The notes under the pieces: model-generated
The model's database searches: none
What the model was told of the DNA's origin: nothing
What the model saw: the letters and a program-made list of their open reading frames with translations, nothing else
Program-made: the position numbers and the translations under genes
From: G963668435 sp963668435
Lineage (GTDB): Bacteria > Latescibacterota > Latescibacteria > Latescibacterales > Latescibacteraceae
NCBI GenBank assembly: GCA_963668435.2
Contig: CAXXSC010000008.1
Location: 62,001-126,000, forward strand
DNA length: 64,000 nt
Direction of reading: 5' to 3'
In this document: positions 9,147-18,106 of the stretch, piece by piece
How the letters are laid out: every line of letters begins with the position of its first letter
Numbering within the stretch: position 1 is the first letter of the stretch

Positions 9147-9998
9147 TTATTCCGACCGTCCTTGAATCGTACTTGTAACTTCGCCGCCCTTTTTGTAGGA
9201 ACCGAGAATCTTGAGGAAACTAGCAATTTCTTCGAGATGACCAATTGCCCGTCGTGATTTTTCGTTTCTGATATCACCGTCGAAATCGAGATAGAACATG
9301 TAAACCCATGGCGATCCGGGAATAGGGCGTGACTCGATTTTGTAGAGATCAATGTCTCTCAAGGCAAAAACACTCAGGCTCTTGAAAAGTGCGCCGGGAA
9401 TGTTCTTTGCCGAAAAGACAATAGATGTTTTTGAGTCCTCCACCTCATCCTGCAGCTCATTCGAGAGCACAAGAAAACGTGTAAAATTGAGATGGTTTGA
9501 CTCAATGCCGTTAGCAAGGATCTCAAGACCATAATCACGGGCCGCCTGTTCACTCGCTATGGCAGACTCATCGATTCGACCGGTTTGGCTGATACGCTGT
9601 GCGGCACCTGCGGTATCATAAACACTCACAAGCTCGAGATTGTCGAGACTGTTGAGATAATCTTTGCACTGTGATAATCCCTGTGGATGAGAATAGACTT
9701 TTCGTATGTCCTCGATCTTCGCCCCTTTGTTCGCAAGAAGATTGTGAACAATACGAAGCTTGAGCTCACCTGTTATCACAAGATTGTGTTCAAGCAAAAG
9801 GTCATAATTCTCGTGTATACTGCCTGCAAGGGAGTTTTCGATCGGAATGATTCCGTGGTCGGCCTCACCTGTCGCAACAGCCTCGAATATATTCTTGAAA
9901 CTCGGCTGCGGAAGAACCTTAACATCACAACCGAAAAATTCATACGTCGCGAGTTCGCTGTATGCGCCATACTCGCCCTGAAATGCCACTTTTTTCAT
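9147..9998 (-). CDS. pheA: Prephenate dehydratase
   Basis: Converts prephenate to phenylpyruvate in phenylalanine biosynthesis. It has 283 residues: a prephenate dehydratase domain (1-~180) starting FQGEYGAYSE, with IPIENSLAGSI and the catalytic-loop motif NFTRFLVL, followed by a C-terminal ACT domain that carries the phenylalanine feedback motif ESRP. There is no chorismate mutase domain, so it is the monofunctional type. The start lies 9 bp after the GerW-like gene, so the two are probably on one transcript. Nothing is unusual in length or motifs. Confidence 0.95.
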   Translation of the reverse strand: MKKVAFQGEYGAYSELATYEFFGCDVKVLPQPSFKNIFEAVATGEADHGIIPIENSLAGSIHENYDLLLEHNLVITGELKLRIVHNLLANKGAKIEDIRKVYSHPQGLSQCKDYLNSLDNLELVSVYDTAGAAQRISQTGRIDESAIASEQAARDYGLEILANGIESNHLNFTRFLVLSNELQDEVEDSKTSIVFSAKNIPGALFKSLSVFALRDIDLYKIESRPIPGSPWVYMFYLDFDGDIRNEKSRRAIGHLEEIASFLKILGSYKKGGEVTSTIQGRSE

Positions 9999-10007
9999 AT
10001 TGGTCCG

Positions 10008-10424
10008 TTATTTCTTTTCTTTTGTTTCTGTGGTTTCCTCAGTCTCTTCGACAGCGGCCTCTTCGTTTTTTCCAGGCTTGTCAGATGTTTTCACACCTTT
10101 CATGAAATCGAGAACCGAAGGAACGAGATCGATCAGTCGCGAGAGTGTCGCCTCTCTGCTCTTAAGCGGCAGAAGTTGTGCCTTGCCTTTTGAAACGACA
10201 ACGAAGGCCACCGGCTCAACAGTTGCGCCGCCGCCGGTACCAACACCGCTGCCTTTATCATCCGAATCAGTATTTGCGCCGCCTGCGCCAAAACCGAAAG
10301 AAACACGGGAAACCGGAACAATAACCGACTCTTCCGCCTGCACCGGCGCTCCGACAACTGTTTCAGACCGCACTGTCTCCTTGATCTGTTCCATTACGAC
10401 TTTTACCACATCGGTGATTTCCAT
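10008..10424 (-). CDS. GerW/YtfJ-family protein
   Basis: A 138-residue member of the GerW (YtfJ) family, known from Bacillus as a spore-associated protein but widespread in bacteria that do not sporulate; its biochemical role is unknown. Seen here: the glycine-rich core (VSFGFGAGG, GVGTGGGATVEPVAFVVV) typical of the family and a charged, lysine- and glutamate-rich C-terminal tail. ATG 10424 is preferred to the TTG at 10430 because AGGAGG sits 7 nt upstream. The gene begins 2 bp after the DUF2953 gene, the same partner as in Bacillus (ytfI-ytfJ), so this is a conserved pair. Confidence 0.88.
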   Translation of the reverse strand: MEITDVVKVVMEQIKETVRSETVVGAPVQAEESVIVPVSRVSFGFGAGGANTDSDDKGSGVGTGGGATVEPVAFVVVSKGKAQLLPLKSREATLSRLIDLVPSVLDFMKGVKTSDKPGKNEEAAVEETEETTETKEKK

Positions 10425-10426
10425 TG

Positions 10427-11125
10427 TCAAGCCTCCTGTGTCAGCGCTTCATGATGGACAGATTTGCGTTTCCTGTATTCCTTGAATATTATCGGTCCGT
10501 ATACGAAAAGGTTTTTCCAGAAAGCCCAGAGTGAAATTTTTACCCGGACTTTACAGTCGCCACGCACAATCTCGCGAGTAAAATCAAAAGACGGTGTTAT
10601 TACAAAACGTGGTGGAATAAGCTCGTTGAATGCATATATAAAACCGGTCACCAATCCTGTCAGCGCCGGATTACCCAATCCCAGAGTCAGATGTACTATA
10701 ACGAGGTCAAACCTGATAATTTCCCGAATAACATCAATGGACTGTTTTGCCCAAGCGAGATACTCACGGCTGTTTTGCAGGATTTTTTTAAGTTTTGCAC
10801 CGCGTTGTTCTTTGACTTCGGGCTCAGCACTTTCAACGCTGGCTGATTTTTTTTCTTTCTTTTTCTTTGCTTTTTTTGTTCCGGCAAAACGTGTTACATC
10901 TAGACGGAAAAGACGTTTCCCCAAAAAATATAACGATGCGAGATGGATGTTTTCGCGATAACTGTAACCTAATCCAGCGGCACCATTAAGGAAATGGAAT
11001 TCACCTTCGCCCTGCAAATCACCGTTTGTTCCGCCCGCACCGCGAAAAAACAACTTGAGAGGCATCACGAGAATACACAGCGACAATAACATGAAAAGGA
11101 TCGCGATTGTAATCAGAATGGCCAT
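10427..11125 (-). CDS. DUF2953 (YtfI-like) membrane-anchored protein
   Basis: A 232-residue protein with one N-terminal transmembrane helix (AILITIAILFMLLSLCILVM) and a soluble part matching the DUF2953 pattern: an FHFLNGAAGLGYSY-like beta region, a Lys/Ala/Glu-rich linker, then GNPALTGLVTGFIYAFNELIPP and a C-terminal FWKNLFVYGP segment. Function is unknown; it is usually encoded beside YtfJ/GerW, as here. ATG 11125 has GGAGGT 5 nt upstream and replaces a longer frame that would begin inside a hairpin. The gene is probably the first in a run DUF2953-gerW-pheA-heptosyltransferase-dinG. Confidence 0.8.
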   Translation of the reverse strand: MAILITIAILFMLLSLCILVMPLKLFFRGAGGTNGDLQGEGEFHFLNGAAGLGYSYRENIHLASLYFLGKRLFRLDVTRFAGTKKAKKKKEKKSASVESAEPEVKEQRGAKLKKILQNSREYLAWAKQSIDVIREIIRFDLVIVHLTLGLGNPALTGLVTGFIYAFNELIPPRFVITPSFDFTREIVRGDCKVRVKISLWAFWKNLFVYGPIIFKEYRKRKSVHHEALTQEA

Positions 11126-11136
11126 TGACACCTCCA

Positions 11137-11161
11137 GCCTGCCTTCCACCTGCAGGCAGGC
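11137..11161. repeat. Inverted repeat upstream of the DUF2953 gene
   Basis: GCCTGCC (11137-11143) and GGCAGGC (11155-11161) are perfect complements around an 11-nt loop. It ends 11 bp before the start codon at 11125 and flanks the ribosome-binding site, so it could act on translation or be a protein-binding site. Confidence 0.4.
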
Positions 11162-11276
11162 TTTGAACCGCCGTTTTCCCGTAAAACCATGACAATATAC
11201 TAATTTATAAGCATAATGTCACTTTTTTCAGCTTTCCTGTTGAATACACGGAACTTCCTGCGTATTTTAGATACTC

Positions 11277-11867
11277 ATGAAATCAATACTTACTTTATTC
11301 AGCATAGCCATCATTTTACTGGTGTCAGGAATATCAACAGCCGAAAGCCAAGATCCGGAATCTGACTGCGAAATTCTCACATCGCTGCTGGTCGATGCGT
11401 CTACGGAAATTCTTGACGGCTTCGATTTATCTCCGAACCGTAAACTCTACGTGAGTTATGGCGGCACTCACTTGTTGAGACCAGCGCCACGAAAAAAAAT
11501 TGAGGCCTTACTCTGTAATGGTACAAACACGATTGTCGACAGCAGAAATTCCGCAGATCATATAGTGTCTGTGCGTGTCCCCCGTGCCGAAGTTATGATC
11601 AGAAACACAAACAATGGCTGTATACGTAACGCTGTCCTGTCCGTTCATATAGAAATCACCGGGCAAGATGGAGAAATCAGCCTTTCAAAACTGGCAACAC
11701 ATAAAACTTCAGACATTCTCTCAGAAAATGATCTTATAAAAACCAACAACGGCGATAATTTTGTCCGTGCATTCGAAAGAAGTACATTCGATACCCGCAG
11801 TATAAAATTGATGCTGGCAACTCTTGCTGTTTTTGTTGCCACACTTATCTATTTTGCGGAACAGTGA
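11277..11867 (+). CDS. Hypothetical exported protein with C-terminal membrane helix
   Basis: A 196-residue protein of no recognised family. It has an N-terminal signal peptide (hydrophobic LFSIAIILLVSGIS, likely cleavage after STA/ES), a mixed alpha/beta middle of about 140 residues and a hydrophobic C-terminal helix (LMLATLAVFVATLIYF). The middle segment may resemble lipoprotein-type FlgO/CsgG-like folds (ADHIVSVRVPRAEV) but this is uncertain. A TTGAAT-N17-TATTTT pair ends only about 10 bp before the ATG, so the transcript might be nearly leaderless. It converges on the cytochrome gene 19 bp further on. Confidence 0.65.
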   Translation: MKSILTLFSIAIILLVSGISTAESQDPESDCEILTSLLVDASTEILDGFDLSPNRKLYVSYGGTHLLRPAPRKKIEALLCNGTNTIVDSRNSADHIVSVRVPRAEVMIRNTNNGCIRNAVLSVHIEITGQDGEISLSKLATHKTSDILSENDLIKTNNGDNFVRAFERSTFDTRSIKLMLATLAVFVATLIYFAEQ

Positions 11868-11886
11868 CACCATTCCCCATTGGCAA

Positions 11887-13248
11887 TTATTTAAGCACAG
11901 TTTCCACCGTCGCCATTGTGACAACCGGGATTTTGTGCTTTTCTTTGAGCAGAAGCTCAACGAGTGACGGCGCCATTGAACGGTACTTCAACTCTGCCTT
12001 GACAGCCAAAGGCCCTTTTACATTCTTGCCAAATCGATAAAGCTCGTCACAGTATCCTTTCGGCGGAATACGGCGGTCTGTGAGCATCATCGCCGCTTCG
12101 GAAACATTAACTGTCGGCTCCCCTTCAGGATTACCGAAAACTGTCTGGAAAATCCTCGTATCTTCACGCAACACCGATTTGCTGTCAAGACCACCGTTCT
12201 GATAGACAGTCTTGCCATTTTTATCGGAAACGGTGAGCTCGAGCCACATCTGCCTAAATTCGGTAACACCAGTAGGAAGCATATGGCCTGCCCCCTTATT
12301 CCTCACTCGCACACTGCATGAGACATAGTCTTTTTGTGAGGACAACTGTCCGCTGATCTCAAGAACCGCGGCGTTCTGAAGGCGTTCAACTGCCAGTTCA
12401 CTCCGCTCGGGATGACCGACAAGGCCAGGAGTGAAAGCATTGGCCCCGGCCACAAAATGACGCCAGATATGAGGACGTTCTTCTCCCATATCCGCAGAAC
12501 TGCCGGGATAGTCGGGACGCTCGGTCATTCCAGTCGAGGGATTCCCTGGAGCCTGGCGCATATGGCAGTCCTGACAGGTCACAACCTGCGACTTGTCAGG
12601 CGAATTGTAAGGGCTGTTATACCATTCGTCGTATGTGCCCTCAAGTTTTGTCATGTACCAGAGATGAGTAACATTGTGACAAGTGCCGCAGACATCGGAA
12701 CTCGTATGGATATCCGAATACTCGCTCTCATGGAACATCGCCATCGCATCATCCCTGGGACCACGCTTGATACCGGGATCGTCCTCTCCCTCTCCGGGAT
12801 CAGTATTGAACAGAGCGTTTTTCAACATCACGACCTCGTTTATGCTGTGGCAGAGGTCGCATGATAGAGACCATTTTGTTACATCGCCAACGTTGGAATA
12901 ATCTCCTGAAGAACCCTTGATTTCTCCTGAACGGTACGCAATGGGATTATGGCAGGCAACACAGTGTTCAGCATCCTCTTTCTCGCCAGGGTGGACAGCG
13001 TTACCGACAAACAGTTTCGACGCTGAAACAAAGAGTGGGTCCTCAAATGATTTTGAGTGCAACGAGCCATCCCACATGGAGAAAATCTCCTCATGGCACT
13101 CTGCGCATTTTTCCGGAGAGATGAACCGCTCCGACTCGAAAGGCTCGAGGTCTGCCATCCAGTAATCTCGGATACTCTCAAGCTCTCCCTCTGCCCATGC
13201 CAAAGAAACGACACATAAAATAGTCACTATCATTATTGATTTTTTCAT
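11887..13248 (-). CDS. Five-heme periplasmic cytochrome c (cytochrome c-554-like)
   Basis: A 453-residue secreted electron-transfer protein. A signal peptide (KKSIMIVTILCVVSLAWA) is followed by five CxxCH heme-binding motifs in the N-terminal half: CAECH (48-52), CVACH (96-100), CDLCH (130-134), CGTCH (187-191) and CQDCH (225-229). The C-terminal ~200 residues are heme-free and beta-rich (VRNKGAGHMLPTGVTEFRQMW), as in proteins of the cytochrome c-554 family that pair a multiheme domain with an immunoglobulin-like domain. I chose ATG 13248 because it gives the signal peptide at the N-terminus and has GGAG upstream; the frame continues to 13464 without support. It sits 34 bp after the rhomboid gene and may be co-transcribed. 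Confidence 0.88.
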   Translation of the reverse strand: MKKSIMIVTILCVVSLAWAEGELESIRDYWMADLEPFESERFISPEKCAECHEEIFSMWDGSLHSKSFEDPLFVSASKLFVGNAVHPGEKEDAEHCVACHNPIAYRSGEIKGSSGDYSNVGDVTKWSLSCDLCHSINEVVMLKNALFNTDPGEGEDDPGIKRGPRDDAMAMFHESEYSDIHTSSDVCGTCHNVTHLWYMTKLEGTYDEWYNSPYNSPDKSQVVTCQDCHMRQAPGNPSTGMTERPDYPGSSADMGEERPHIWRHFVAGANAFTPGLVGHPERSELAVERLQNAAVLEISGQLSSQKDYVSCSVRVRNKGAGHMLPTGVTEFRQMWLELTVSDKNGKTVYQNGGLDSKSVLREDTRIFQTVFGNPEGEPTVNVSEAAMMLTDRRIPPKGYCDELYRFGKNVKGPLAVKAELKYRSMAPSLVELLLKEKHKIPVVTMATVETVLK

Positions 13249-13282
13249 ATTTTCCAACACTCCTTCATCGATATCACTTCTG

Positions 13283-14131
13283 TCAGCGTTTACGACGATT
13301 CGAGGCTTTATCGAGAATGTTTTTCTCACGTGGAGTGAGGCTCTCCATACCCTCACGGGCAATTTTGTCAAGAATGCGGTCGACCTCAGCATCGAAATCC
13401 GGGTGCCCTGAATCCTCATCGTCCGACCGGCTCCTCGTCCTGTTCTGCGCGCCACCAGCGCCACCCTCGATAACGGTGAAACGTCGGCGTTTCATACGAT
13501 TGAGGAAAGACTCGAAATAGACAGTCAGGCGCCAGCCGAATTTCAGATACAGGAAACCTGTAAGACCGCCACCGACATGTGCAAAAACGGCAACATTACC
13601 ACCAGAGTGCATGATACCGTTATAAAGGTCTATTCCACCGAGAATAATGACAAGGTGAAGGGCTTTCATGGGGAAAATGCCCCAAAAATATATCGGACGG
13701 TCTGGCCACATCATGCCATAAGCAACAAGAAGGCCGAATAATGCACCGGAAGCACCGATAGTCGGCACAGCATTCGGAGAAAAGCCGACAAACGATGTCA
13801 GCCATACAAGGACGCCGCCACCAACTCCACAAGTGAGATAGAATATCAGAAAATCTTTCGAGCCCCAGTTATATTCCAGTTCTGTTCCGAACATCCAGAG
13901 AATAAACATATTGAAAAGAATATGCCCGAGACCGGCATGAAGGAACATATATGTGAAAAACTGCCAGACCATGCCGCGGTTGACAAGTGCAGGCACGAGT
14001 CCGAGGTAGAAATTCACATAATTACCGAGACTGTAGAAAATCGAAGTAAACAGAAAAATAGCGACATTGATAATAAGAAGGCGTTTCACATAGTGTGAAA
14101 GGCCATATCCAAATCCGAACTGAACCGGCAT
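13283..14131 (-). CDS. Rhomboid-family intramembrane serine protease
   Basis: A 282-residue integral membrane protease that cleaves transmembrane substrates. It has six predicted membrane helices. The catalytic serine lies in GASGALFG and the catalytic histidine in AHVGGGLTGF; the L1-loop motif (WQFFTYMFLHAGLGHILFN in parts: FFTYMFLHAG, HILFN) is also present. The cytosolic C-terminal tail of about 80 residues is basic and then acidic (EDSGHPDFDAEVDRILDKI), which fits the rhomboid C-terminal extension common in FCB-group proteins. It is the upstream gene of a pair with the five-heme cytochrome. Confidence 0.93.
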   Translation of the reverse strand: MPVQFGFGYGLSHYVKRLLIINVAIFLFTSIFYSLGNYVNFYLGLVPALVNRGMVWQFFTYMFLHAGLGHILFNMFILWMFGTELEYNWGSKDFLIFYLTCGVGGGVLVWLTSFVGFSPNAVPTIGASGALFGLLVAYGMMWPDRPIYFWGIFPMKALHLVIILGGIDLYNGIMHSGGNVAVFAHVGGGLTGFLYLKFGWRLTVYFESFLNRMKRRRFTVIEGGAGGAQNRTRSRSDDEDSGHPDFDAEVDRILDKIAREGMESLTPREKNILDKASNRRKR

Positions 14132-14249
14132 TGATAATATCCATTACTAAGGTTTGTGTCTTTAAATGTTTCGAAATATATATCATACCCGTCGTTGAGA
14201 CAAATGTTTTAACAAAATGCGATGTCTTTCAGTAATCTTAAAAAGAAGA

Positions 14250-14277
14250 TTGCCAGTGCCGGAATCCGTGCTATATT
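14250..14277 (+). promoter_or_regulatory. Predicted sigma70-like promoter for the macro-domain gene
   Basis: TTGCCA (14250-14255) and TATATT (14272-14277) are 16 bp apart, about 45 bp before the start codon at 14322, which has AGAGGA as ribosome-binding site. Confidence 0.45.
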
Positions 14278-14321
14278 TCTTATACACAATTTAAATTCGA
14301 TATTTCAAAGAGGATTCACCG

Positions 14322-14867
14322 ATGAAACAATTTATGGATGGTCGTATCGAAGTTGTTGTCGGCAATATCACACGTGAAGATTTGGACGCCATAGTCAATG
14401 CAGCCAATTCATCTCTCCTGGGCGGCGGAGGTGTTGATGGCGCAATTCATCGTGCCGGTGGTCCTGAAATACTCGAAGAATGCAAGGCTTATCGCCGCGA
14501 CAAATTTCACGACGGGCTACCAACCGGCATGGCGGTTACCACAACTGCAGGTCGTCTCAAAGCCCGTTACGTCATTCATACTGTCGGACCGGTTTGGTCG
14601 GGAGGATCAATTGGCGAGGATGATCTTTTAAGCGATTGCTACTACAATTCGCTCAAAGAAGCGACAGCACACAAATGCACGAGTATAGGATTTCCAGGTA
14701 TCTCTACCGGCGTTTACAAATTTCCGAAAAAACGGGCAGCGGGCATAGCCTCATCGACAGTCAAAGCATATCTTGCCCGTAATGAAACCATAGAATTGGT
14801 CAGATTTGTATTTTTCACAATAGAAGATGCTGAAATATTCCTGAATAATCAGAAATTCGAGGCATAA
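14322..14867 (+). CDS. Macro-domain protein (O-acetyl-ADP-ribose deacetylase type)
   Basis: A 181-residue single macro domain of the MacroD/YmdB class, which hydrolyses O-acetyl-ADP-ribose and removes mono-ADP-ribose from proteins. Seen: DAIVNAANSSLLGGGGVDGAIHRAGG (in parts: VNAANSSLLGGGGVDGAIHR), the glycine loop SIGFPGISTGVYKFP, and VIHTVGP. These are the ADP-ribose-binding motifs, including the Asn and Asp used by active deacetylases. The start has a good AGAGGA ribosome-binding site. The next gene begins 5 bp downstream with GTG, so the two are probably translated together, although no functional link is obvious. Confidence 0.95.
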   Translation: MKQFMDGRIEVVVGNITREDLDAIVNAANSSLLGGGGVDGAIHRAGGPEILEECKAYRRDKFHDGLPTGMAVTTTAGRLKARYVIHTVGPVWSGGSIGEDDLLSDCYYNSLKEATAHKCTSIGFPGISTGVYKFPKKRAAGIASSTVKAYLARNETIELVRFVFFTIEDAEIFLNNQKFEA

Positions 14868-14872
14868 TACGA

Positions 14873-15826
14873 GTGACAAAATATCAGCCAGTAAATAGTC
14901 TGCTTTCTATATTTACACTAATCTTTTTTCTAATACTTTTACCGGACAATGCCAGATGTGAAATACACGCCATTCCTCTTTCCGGGCTCATTGACGGCAA
15001 ACCGGTCATTACCGCCATCGCTTCCGCACCTGATTCCTCCGTCTGGGTTTGTTCTCCGGGTCATATCAACTGCATCCACGGTGGTCACTGGGTTGACACT
15101 GGCACAAAAACATTAATAACGCCCAATGAGATTGTCCAGAGTTGTATAGTGTCTGATTCCGGCACCGCATTTTTTGCACTCCGAGACAGGATAATCATCA
15201 ACCGTCACAATGAATGGAGTGTTGCGCTCACGCCGTCTGAACTGTATTATGGCATCGATACAGGGGCCGTACTAACGATTGCAGGAAACGGAAGACTTGC
15301 CTATGGCTGCCAGGGAGGCTTTTCTCTGTTCAACGGTGTTGCCTGGGAAAGTTTCAGTATGTCGGACAATCTTGAATACCGTAACGTAACCGGCCTTACA
15401 TGCGTTGATGAGAATCTTTGGATTGGAAAACGCGGCGGTGTTTTGTATTACAATGGCAATACTGTCACCCAGATACCCGAATTTCGCGGAGAATCCGTAA
15501 GCGCCTGTGCTGTCGACAATAAAGGCTGCCTTGTACTGGGAATCTACAATAAAGGCGTCTCGATATTTGACAGTGAGAAGCGCACGGATATATTCGACGA
15601 TGATTTCTTTGGAGAAAACCTGATCAATGCACTTCTTGTGGATGGCAAAAACAGGATTTGGGTGGGAACACAGCTCGGAATTATGCGTTTTGACAACGGA
15701 TCAGCCGAAATTATAGATGACAGTAACAGCCTCCCGCATAACTACGTTCTTTCGCTTGCGGAAGATACTGCCGGAGACATATGGATAGGCACGGTAAATG
15801 GTCTTGCCGTTTATTCGGATGAATGA
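14873..15826 (+). CDS. Secreted two-component-regulator-type beta-propeller protein
   Basis: A 317-residue protein with a signal peptide (hydrophobic SLLSIFTLIFFLILLPDNA) and repeated propeller blades of the Reg_prop type, each ending in a W-[IV]-G motif: NLWIGKRGGVLYY, RIWVGTQLGIMRFD, DIWIGTVNGLAVY, and earlier divergent copies (SVWVCSPGHINCI). Such propellers usually form the sensor of hybrid histidine kinases, but here no kinase domain follows, so it is a free periplasmic or surface propeller. The start is GTG at 14873, coupled to the macro-domain gene. The ligand is unknown. Confidence 0.75.
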   Translation: MTKYQPVNSLLSIFTLIFFLILLPDNARCEIHAIPLSGLIDGKPVITAIASAPDSSVWVCSPGHINCIHGGHWVDTGTKTLITPNEIVQSCIVSDSGTAFFALRDRIIINRHNEWSVALTPSELYYGIDTGAVLTIAGNGRLAYGCQGGFSLFNGVAWESFSMSDNLEYRNVTGLTCVDENLWIGKRGGVLYYNGNTVTQIPEFRGESVSACAVDNKGCLVLGIYNKGVSIFDSEKRTDIFDDDFFGENLINALLVDGKNRIWVGTQLGIMRFDNGSAEIIDDSNSLPHNYVLSLAEDTAGDIWIGTVNGLAVYSDE

Positions 15827-15874
15827 ACGCAATGACAATTTAATTATCGCCCGTTGATCGTCAGCTGAAACAAA

Positions 15875-17455
15875 TCAGCCCTCGTTTTCCTCGTCGCCAT
15901 GGATTTCAGTCCGCTTCGGCTCCCAACTGAACATATCGATGTTATTCAGGATCAACTCATTGAACTGGTGCACCCAGAGATTGACAATCTCTTTCTCCAT
16001 CTGCGTTCGTTCCGGTGCGGAAAGATATACAATATCTCCCGATTCGCCGATCGGGAACATGCGAACACCGCGCGATTTGTAAAGAGTCGCGGTAATAACA
16101 CCAAGATCGCGCGTTTGGCCTTTAACAAGGTCCGTTACAGAAGCCCGCGCCTTGAGTATAAAAGTCGTTTTGGGAAATCCGACGACAAAAGGTATGTTGA
16201 AGCCTTTTTCACGTGTAATCGTATACTCGTTTATGTCTGTGTTTATAACATAATTTGCGCCGAGTCTAATACCGAAACGTTCGGGCGAGTCTTTTAGCGG
16301 CACAATATCAGCCCGTTTGTAGGCACGCTCAACTTTACTGTCGCTGATAAGGTCCATGATGCCCATCGAGCTCAATTCGGAACGAAACGCCTCTTTAAGG
16401 TCTCTCTCATAAAGGAATTTCTGATCGCTCTTCTCAAAATCGTTGACAGCGACAAGAGAGTTCCTCGAGCGAACCATCTCTTTCGGCATGGGTTCCTCTT
16501 CGACAATTACCGCCGGCTTGCGAATGAGCCTTGTCGGGCTGATGAACGGCACAGTCAGGCGGAAAAGATAAGCTCTCTCGGGAATAGCGCCGTTGATCCT
16601 GAAATCCATACCGATACTCGCATTAATCCCTGACTGACGGCCAAAACGGAAACCGGGAGCAATGCTGACAATCGAAGAACGCGTTGGTTTTTCTGTGAAG
16701 AACGCGGCGCCACCCTCAATTATCCCTGAAAGATATGACTTGATCGGAATCTCGAAACCGCCATACACCGTGGCTTGATCCTGGAAAATAGTATTGGAAT
16801 ATCCATCGGAACCAGTAGCTCCGATACCGATGAGACCGTATGAACTCTCATAGAATGCATCGCCGGACAGTTTCGGTGAGTTCGGCGCATTGTGGAAACG
16901 GGTATATGCGACCGAGAGATAGGGCCTGACAAATTTCGGTTCGAAAGCAACAGAGGCCTCCGCGCTGTATGAAAGCTCGCCGCTCGAAAAATTCCTGAAA
17001 CCAAGTGGTTCGCCACCATAACCGAGACGTTCCGGAATTGTCGCAGAAAGACCGAAGGAAATACCGCGGACATGATACCTGTCCGGCAGCCATGTCAGTC
17101 GGAAACCTGCACCAACATCACCTGCGCCAGTTTTCTCGCCGCCTCTGCTCCCCTGCTTGAACATATCGGCGTAGAACGGGAAACGGGCACTCAGCGCAAA
17201 CCAGTCGGTGATTCCGACGAGACCGTAATTCATGCTGCTCGAGATACGGGAGTCGGTGACACCATATGTGTTTTTCAGAAACGAGCTTGTCTGAATCGAG
17301 GCAAAATTTGACGATGAGGAGAGCCAGAGAGTTCCTTTCTTGGGAGAACCGACCGGCTGTGTCCGCATCAGTCCAACCTCAACCTCTGCAGTCGAAACAG
17401 CGGCATTCAAGATCAGCACCGCAACAATCGCTATTAAAAATATCATGCGTTTCAT
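15875..17455 (-). CDS. Outer-membrane beta-barrel fused to a CsgG-like domain
   Basis: A 526-residue exported protein. After a signal peptide (FLIAIVAVLILNAAVSTA), residues ~28-315 show alternating aromatic/glycine strands typical of an outer-membrane barrel (FRLTWLPD, GISFGLSATIP, IGMDFRING). After a Pro/Glu-rich linker, residues ~335-500 look like a periplasmic CsgG/FlgO-type fold (NSLVAVNDFEKSDQKF, GANYVINTDINEYT, VTDLVKGQTRDLGVI). The barrel call rests on pattern only, and the CsgG likeness is weaker. It is the last gene of an operon, starting 2 bp after the TPR lipoprotein, with GGGAG as ribosome-binding site. It may help assemble or anchor the giant adhesin encoded upstream. Confidence 0.7.
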   Translation of the reverse strand: MKRMIFLIAIVAVLILNAAVSTAEVEVGLMRTQPVGSPKKGTLWLSSSSNFASIQTSSFLKNTYGVTDSRISSSMNYGLVGITDWFALSARFPFYADMFKQGSRGGEKTGAGDVGAGFRLTWLPDRYHVRGISFGLSATIPERLGYGGEPLGFRNFSSGELSYSAEASVAFEPKFVRPYLSVAYTRFHNAPNSPKLSGDAFYESSYGLIGIGATGSDGYSNTIFQDQATVYGGFEIPIKSYLSGIIEGGAAFFTEKPTRSSIVSIAPGFRFGRQSGINASIGMDFRINGAIPERAYLFRLTVPFISPTRLIRKPAVIVEEEPMPKEMVRSRNSLVAVNDFEKSDQKFLYERDLKEAFRSELSSMGIMDLISDSKVERAYKRADIVPLKDSPERFGIRLGANYVINTDINEYTITREKGFNIPFVVGFPKTTFILKARASVTDLVKGQTRDLGVITATLYKSRGVRMFPIGESGDIVYLSAPERTQMEKEIVNLWVHQFNELILNNIDMFSWEPKRTEIHGDEENEG

Positions 17456-17457
17456 TA

Positions 17458-18096
17458 TCAGAATTCTCCCTTGCGCTCATCCTCAAAATCCGTGATAGCT
17501 GTCATCAATGTTTCCGGATCGGTATAGTTGATCGGATCGAACAAGACACGGTTTATATGATAGAGCGCATTGTCAGGATCCGCCTTTTCCGTCGCAGAAT
17601 AGTATCCAAGCCGGTAACATGCCATCGACTGAACCAGGATGAGATCGGTTTCATCAAGCAGAAAATCATGTTCCGTCAGCGGAAATACTGTATCGTATGA
17701 ACTGCTTTCAATTTCATATTTTTTAAAGAGATCAATAACTTTCGCGTTATCGCCGCGCGCGAGATATGATCCTGAAAGTCCGGTAATAGTATCAACTGTG
17801 TCGGCAAGGCTTTCTGCATAGTTGAATGCCGCCTTGAAAAGTACTATGGCGCTGTCGGGATGCTGACGTCTCAGAAGAGCCCAGCCGGAGCCGATATACG
17901 CATCAGGCTGCGCTGCATCCTGTTTCCGTGCCGAAATAAAGAGTTGATAGGCCGCATCGTATTCCATCTGGTTATAACGTTCCCAACCGGATTCTATGAG
18001 GCTGTCGTAATCTGCCACTTTTTCGCTCAAAATACCGCCGCCACATCCGGCAAGGACAAGGAGCGTCACTATGATAACAAAATTAAATCTTTTCAC
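17458..18096 (-). CDS. TPR-repeat lipoprotein
   Basis: A 212-residue lipoprotein: signal peptide with lipobox LAGC (Cys about residue 18) followed by Gly residues, then two to four tetratricopeptide repeats (ESGWERYNQMEYDAAYQLF, GSGWALLRRQHPDSAIVLF). It would be anchored in a membrane facing the periplasm and serve as a protein-binding scaffold. The start is GTG 18096 with AGGAG 8 nt upstream. It lies 10 bp after the giant adhesin gene and 2 bp before the barrel gene, so the three form a clear operon. Confidence 0.85.
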   Translation of the reverse strand: MKRFNFVIIVTLLVLAGCGGGILSEKVADYDSLIESGWERYNQMEYDAAYQLFISARKQDAAQPDAYIGSGWALLRRQHPDSAIVLFKAAFNYAESLADTVDTITGLSGSYLARGDNAKVIDLFKKYEIESSSYDTVFPLTEHDFLLDETDLILVQSMACYRLGYYSATEKADPDNALYHINRVLFDPINYTDPETLMTAITDFEDERKGEF

Positions 18097-18106
18097 GTTT
18101 TCGCTC

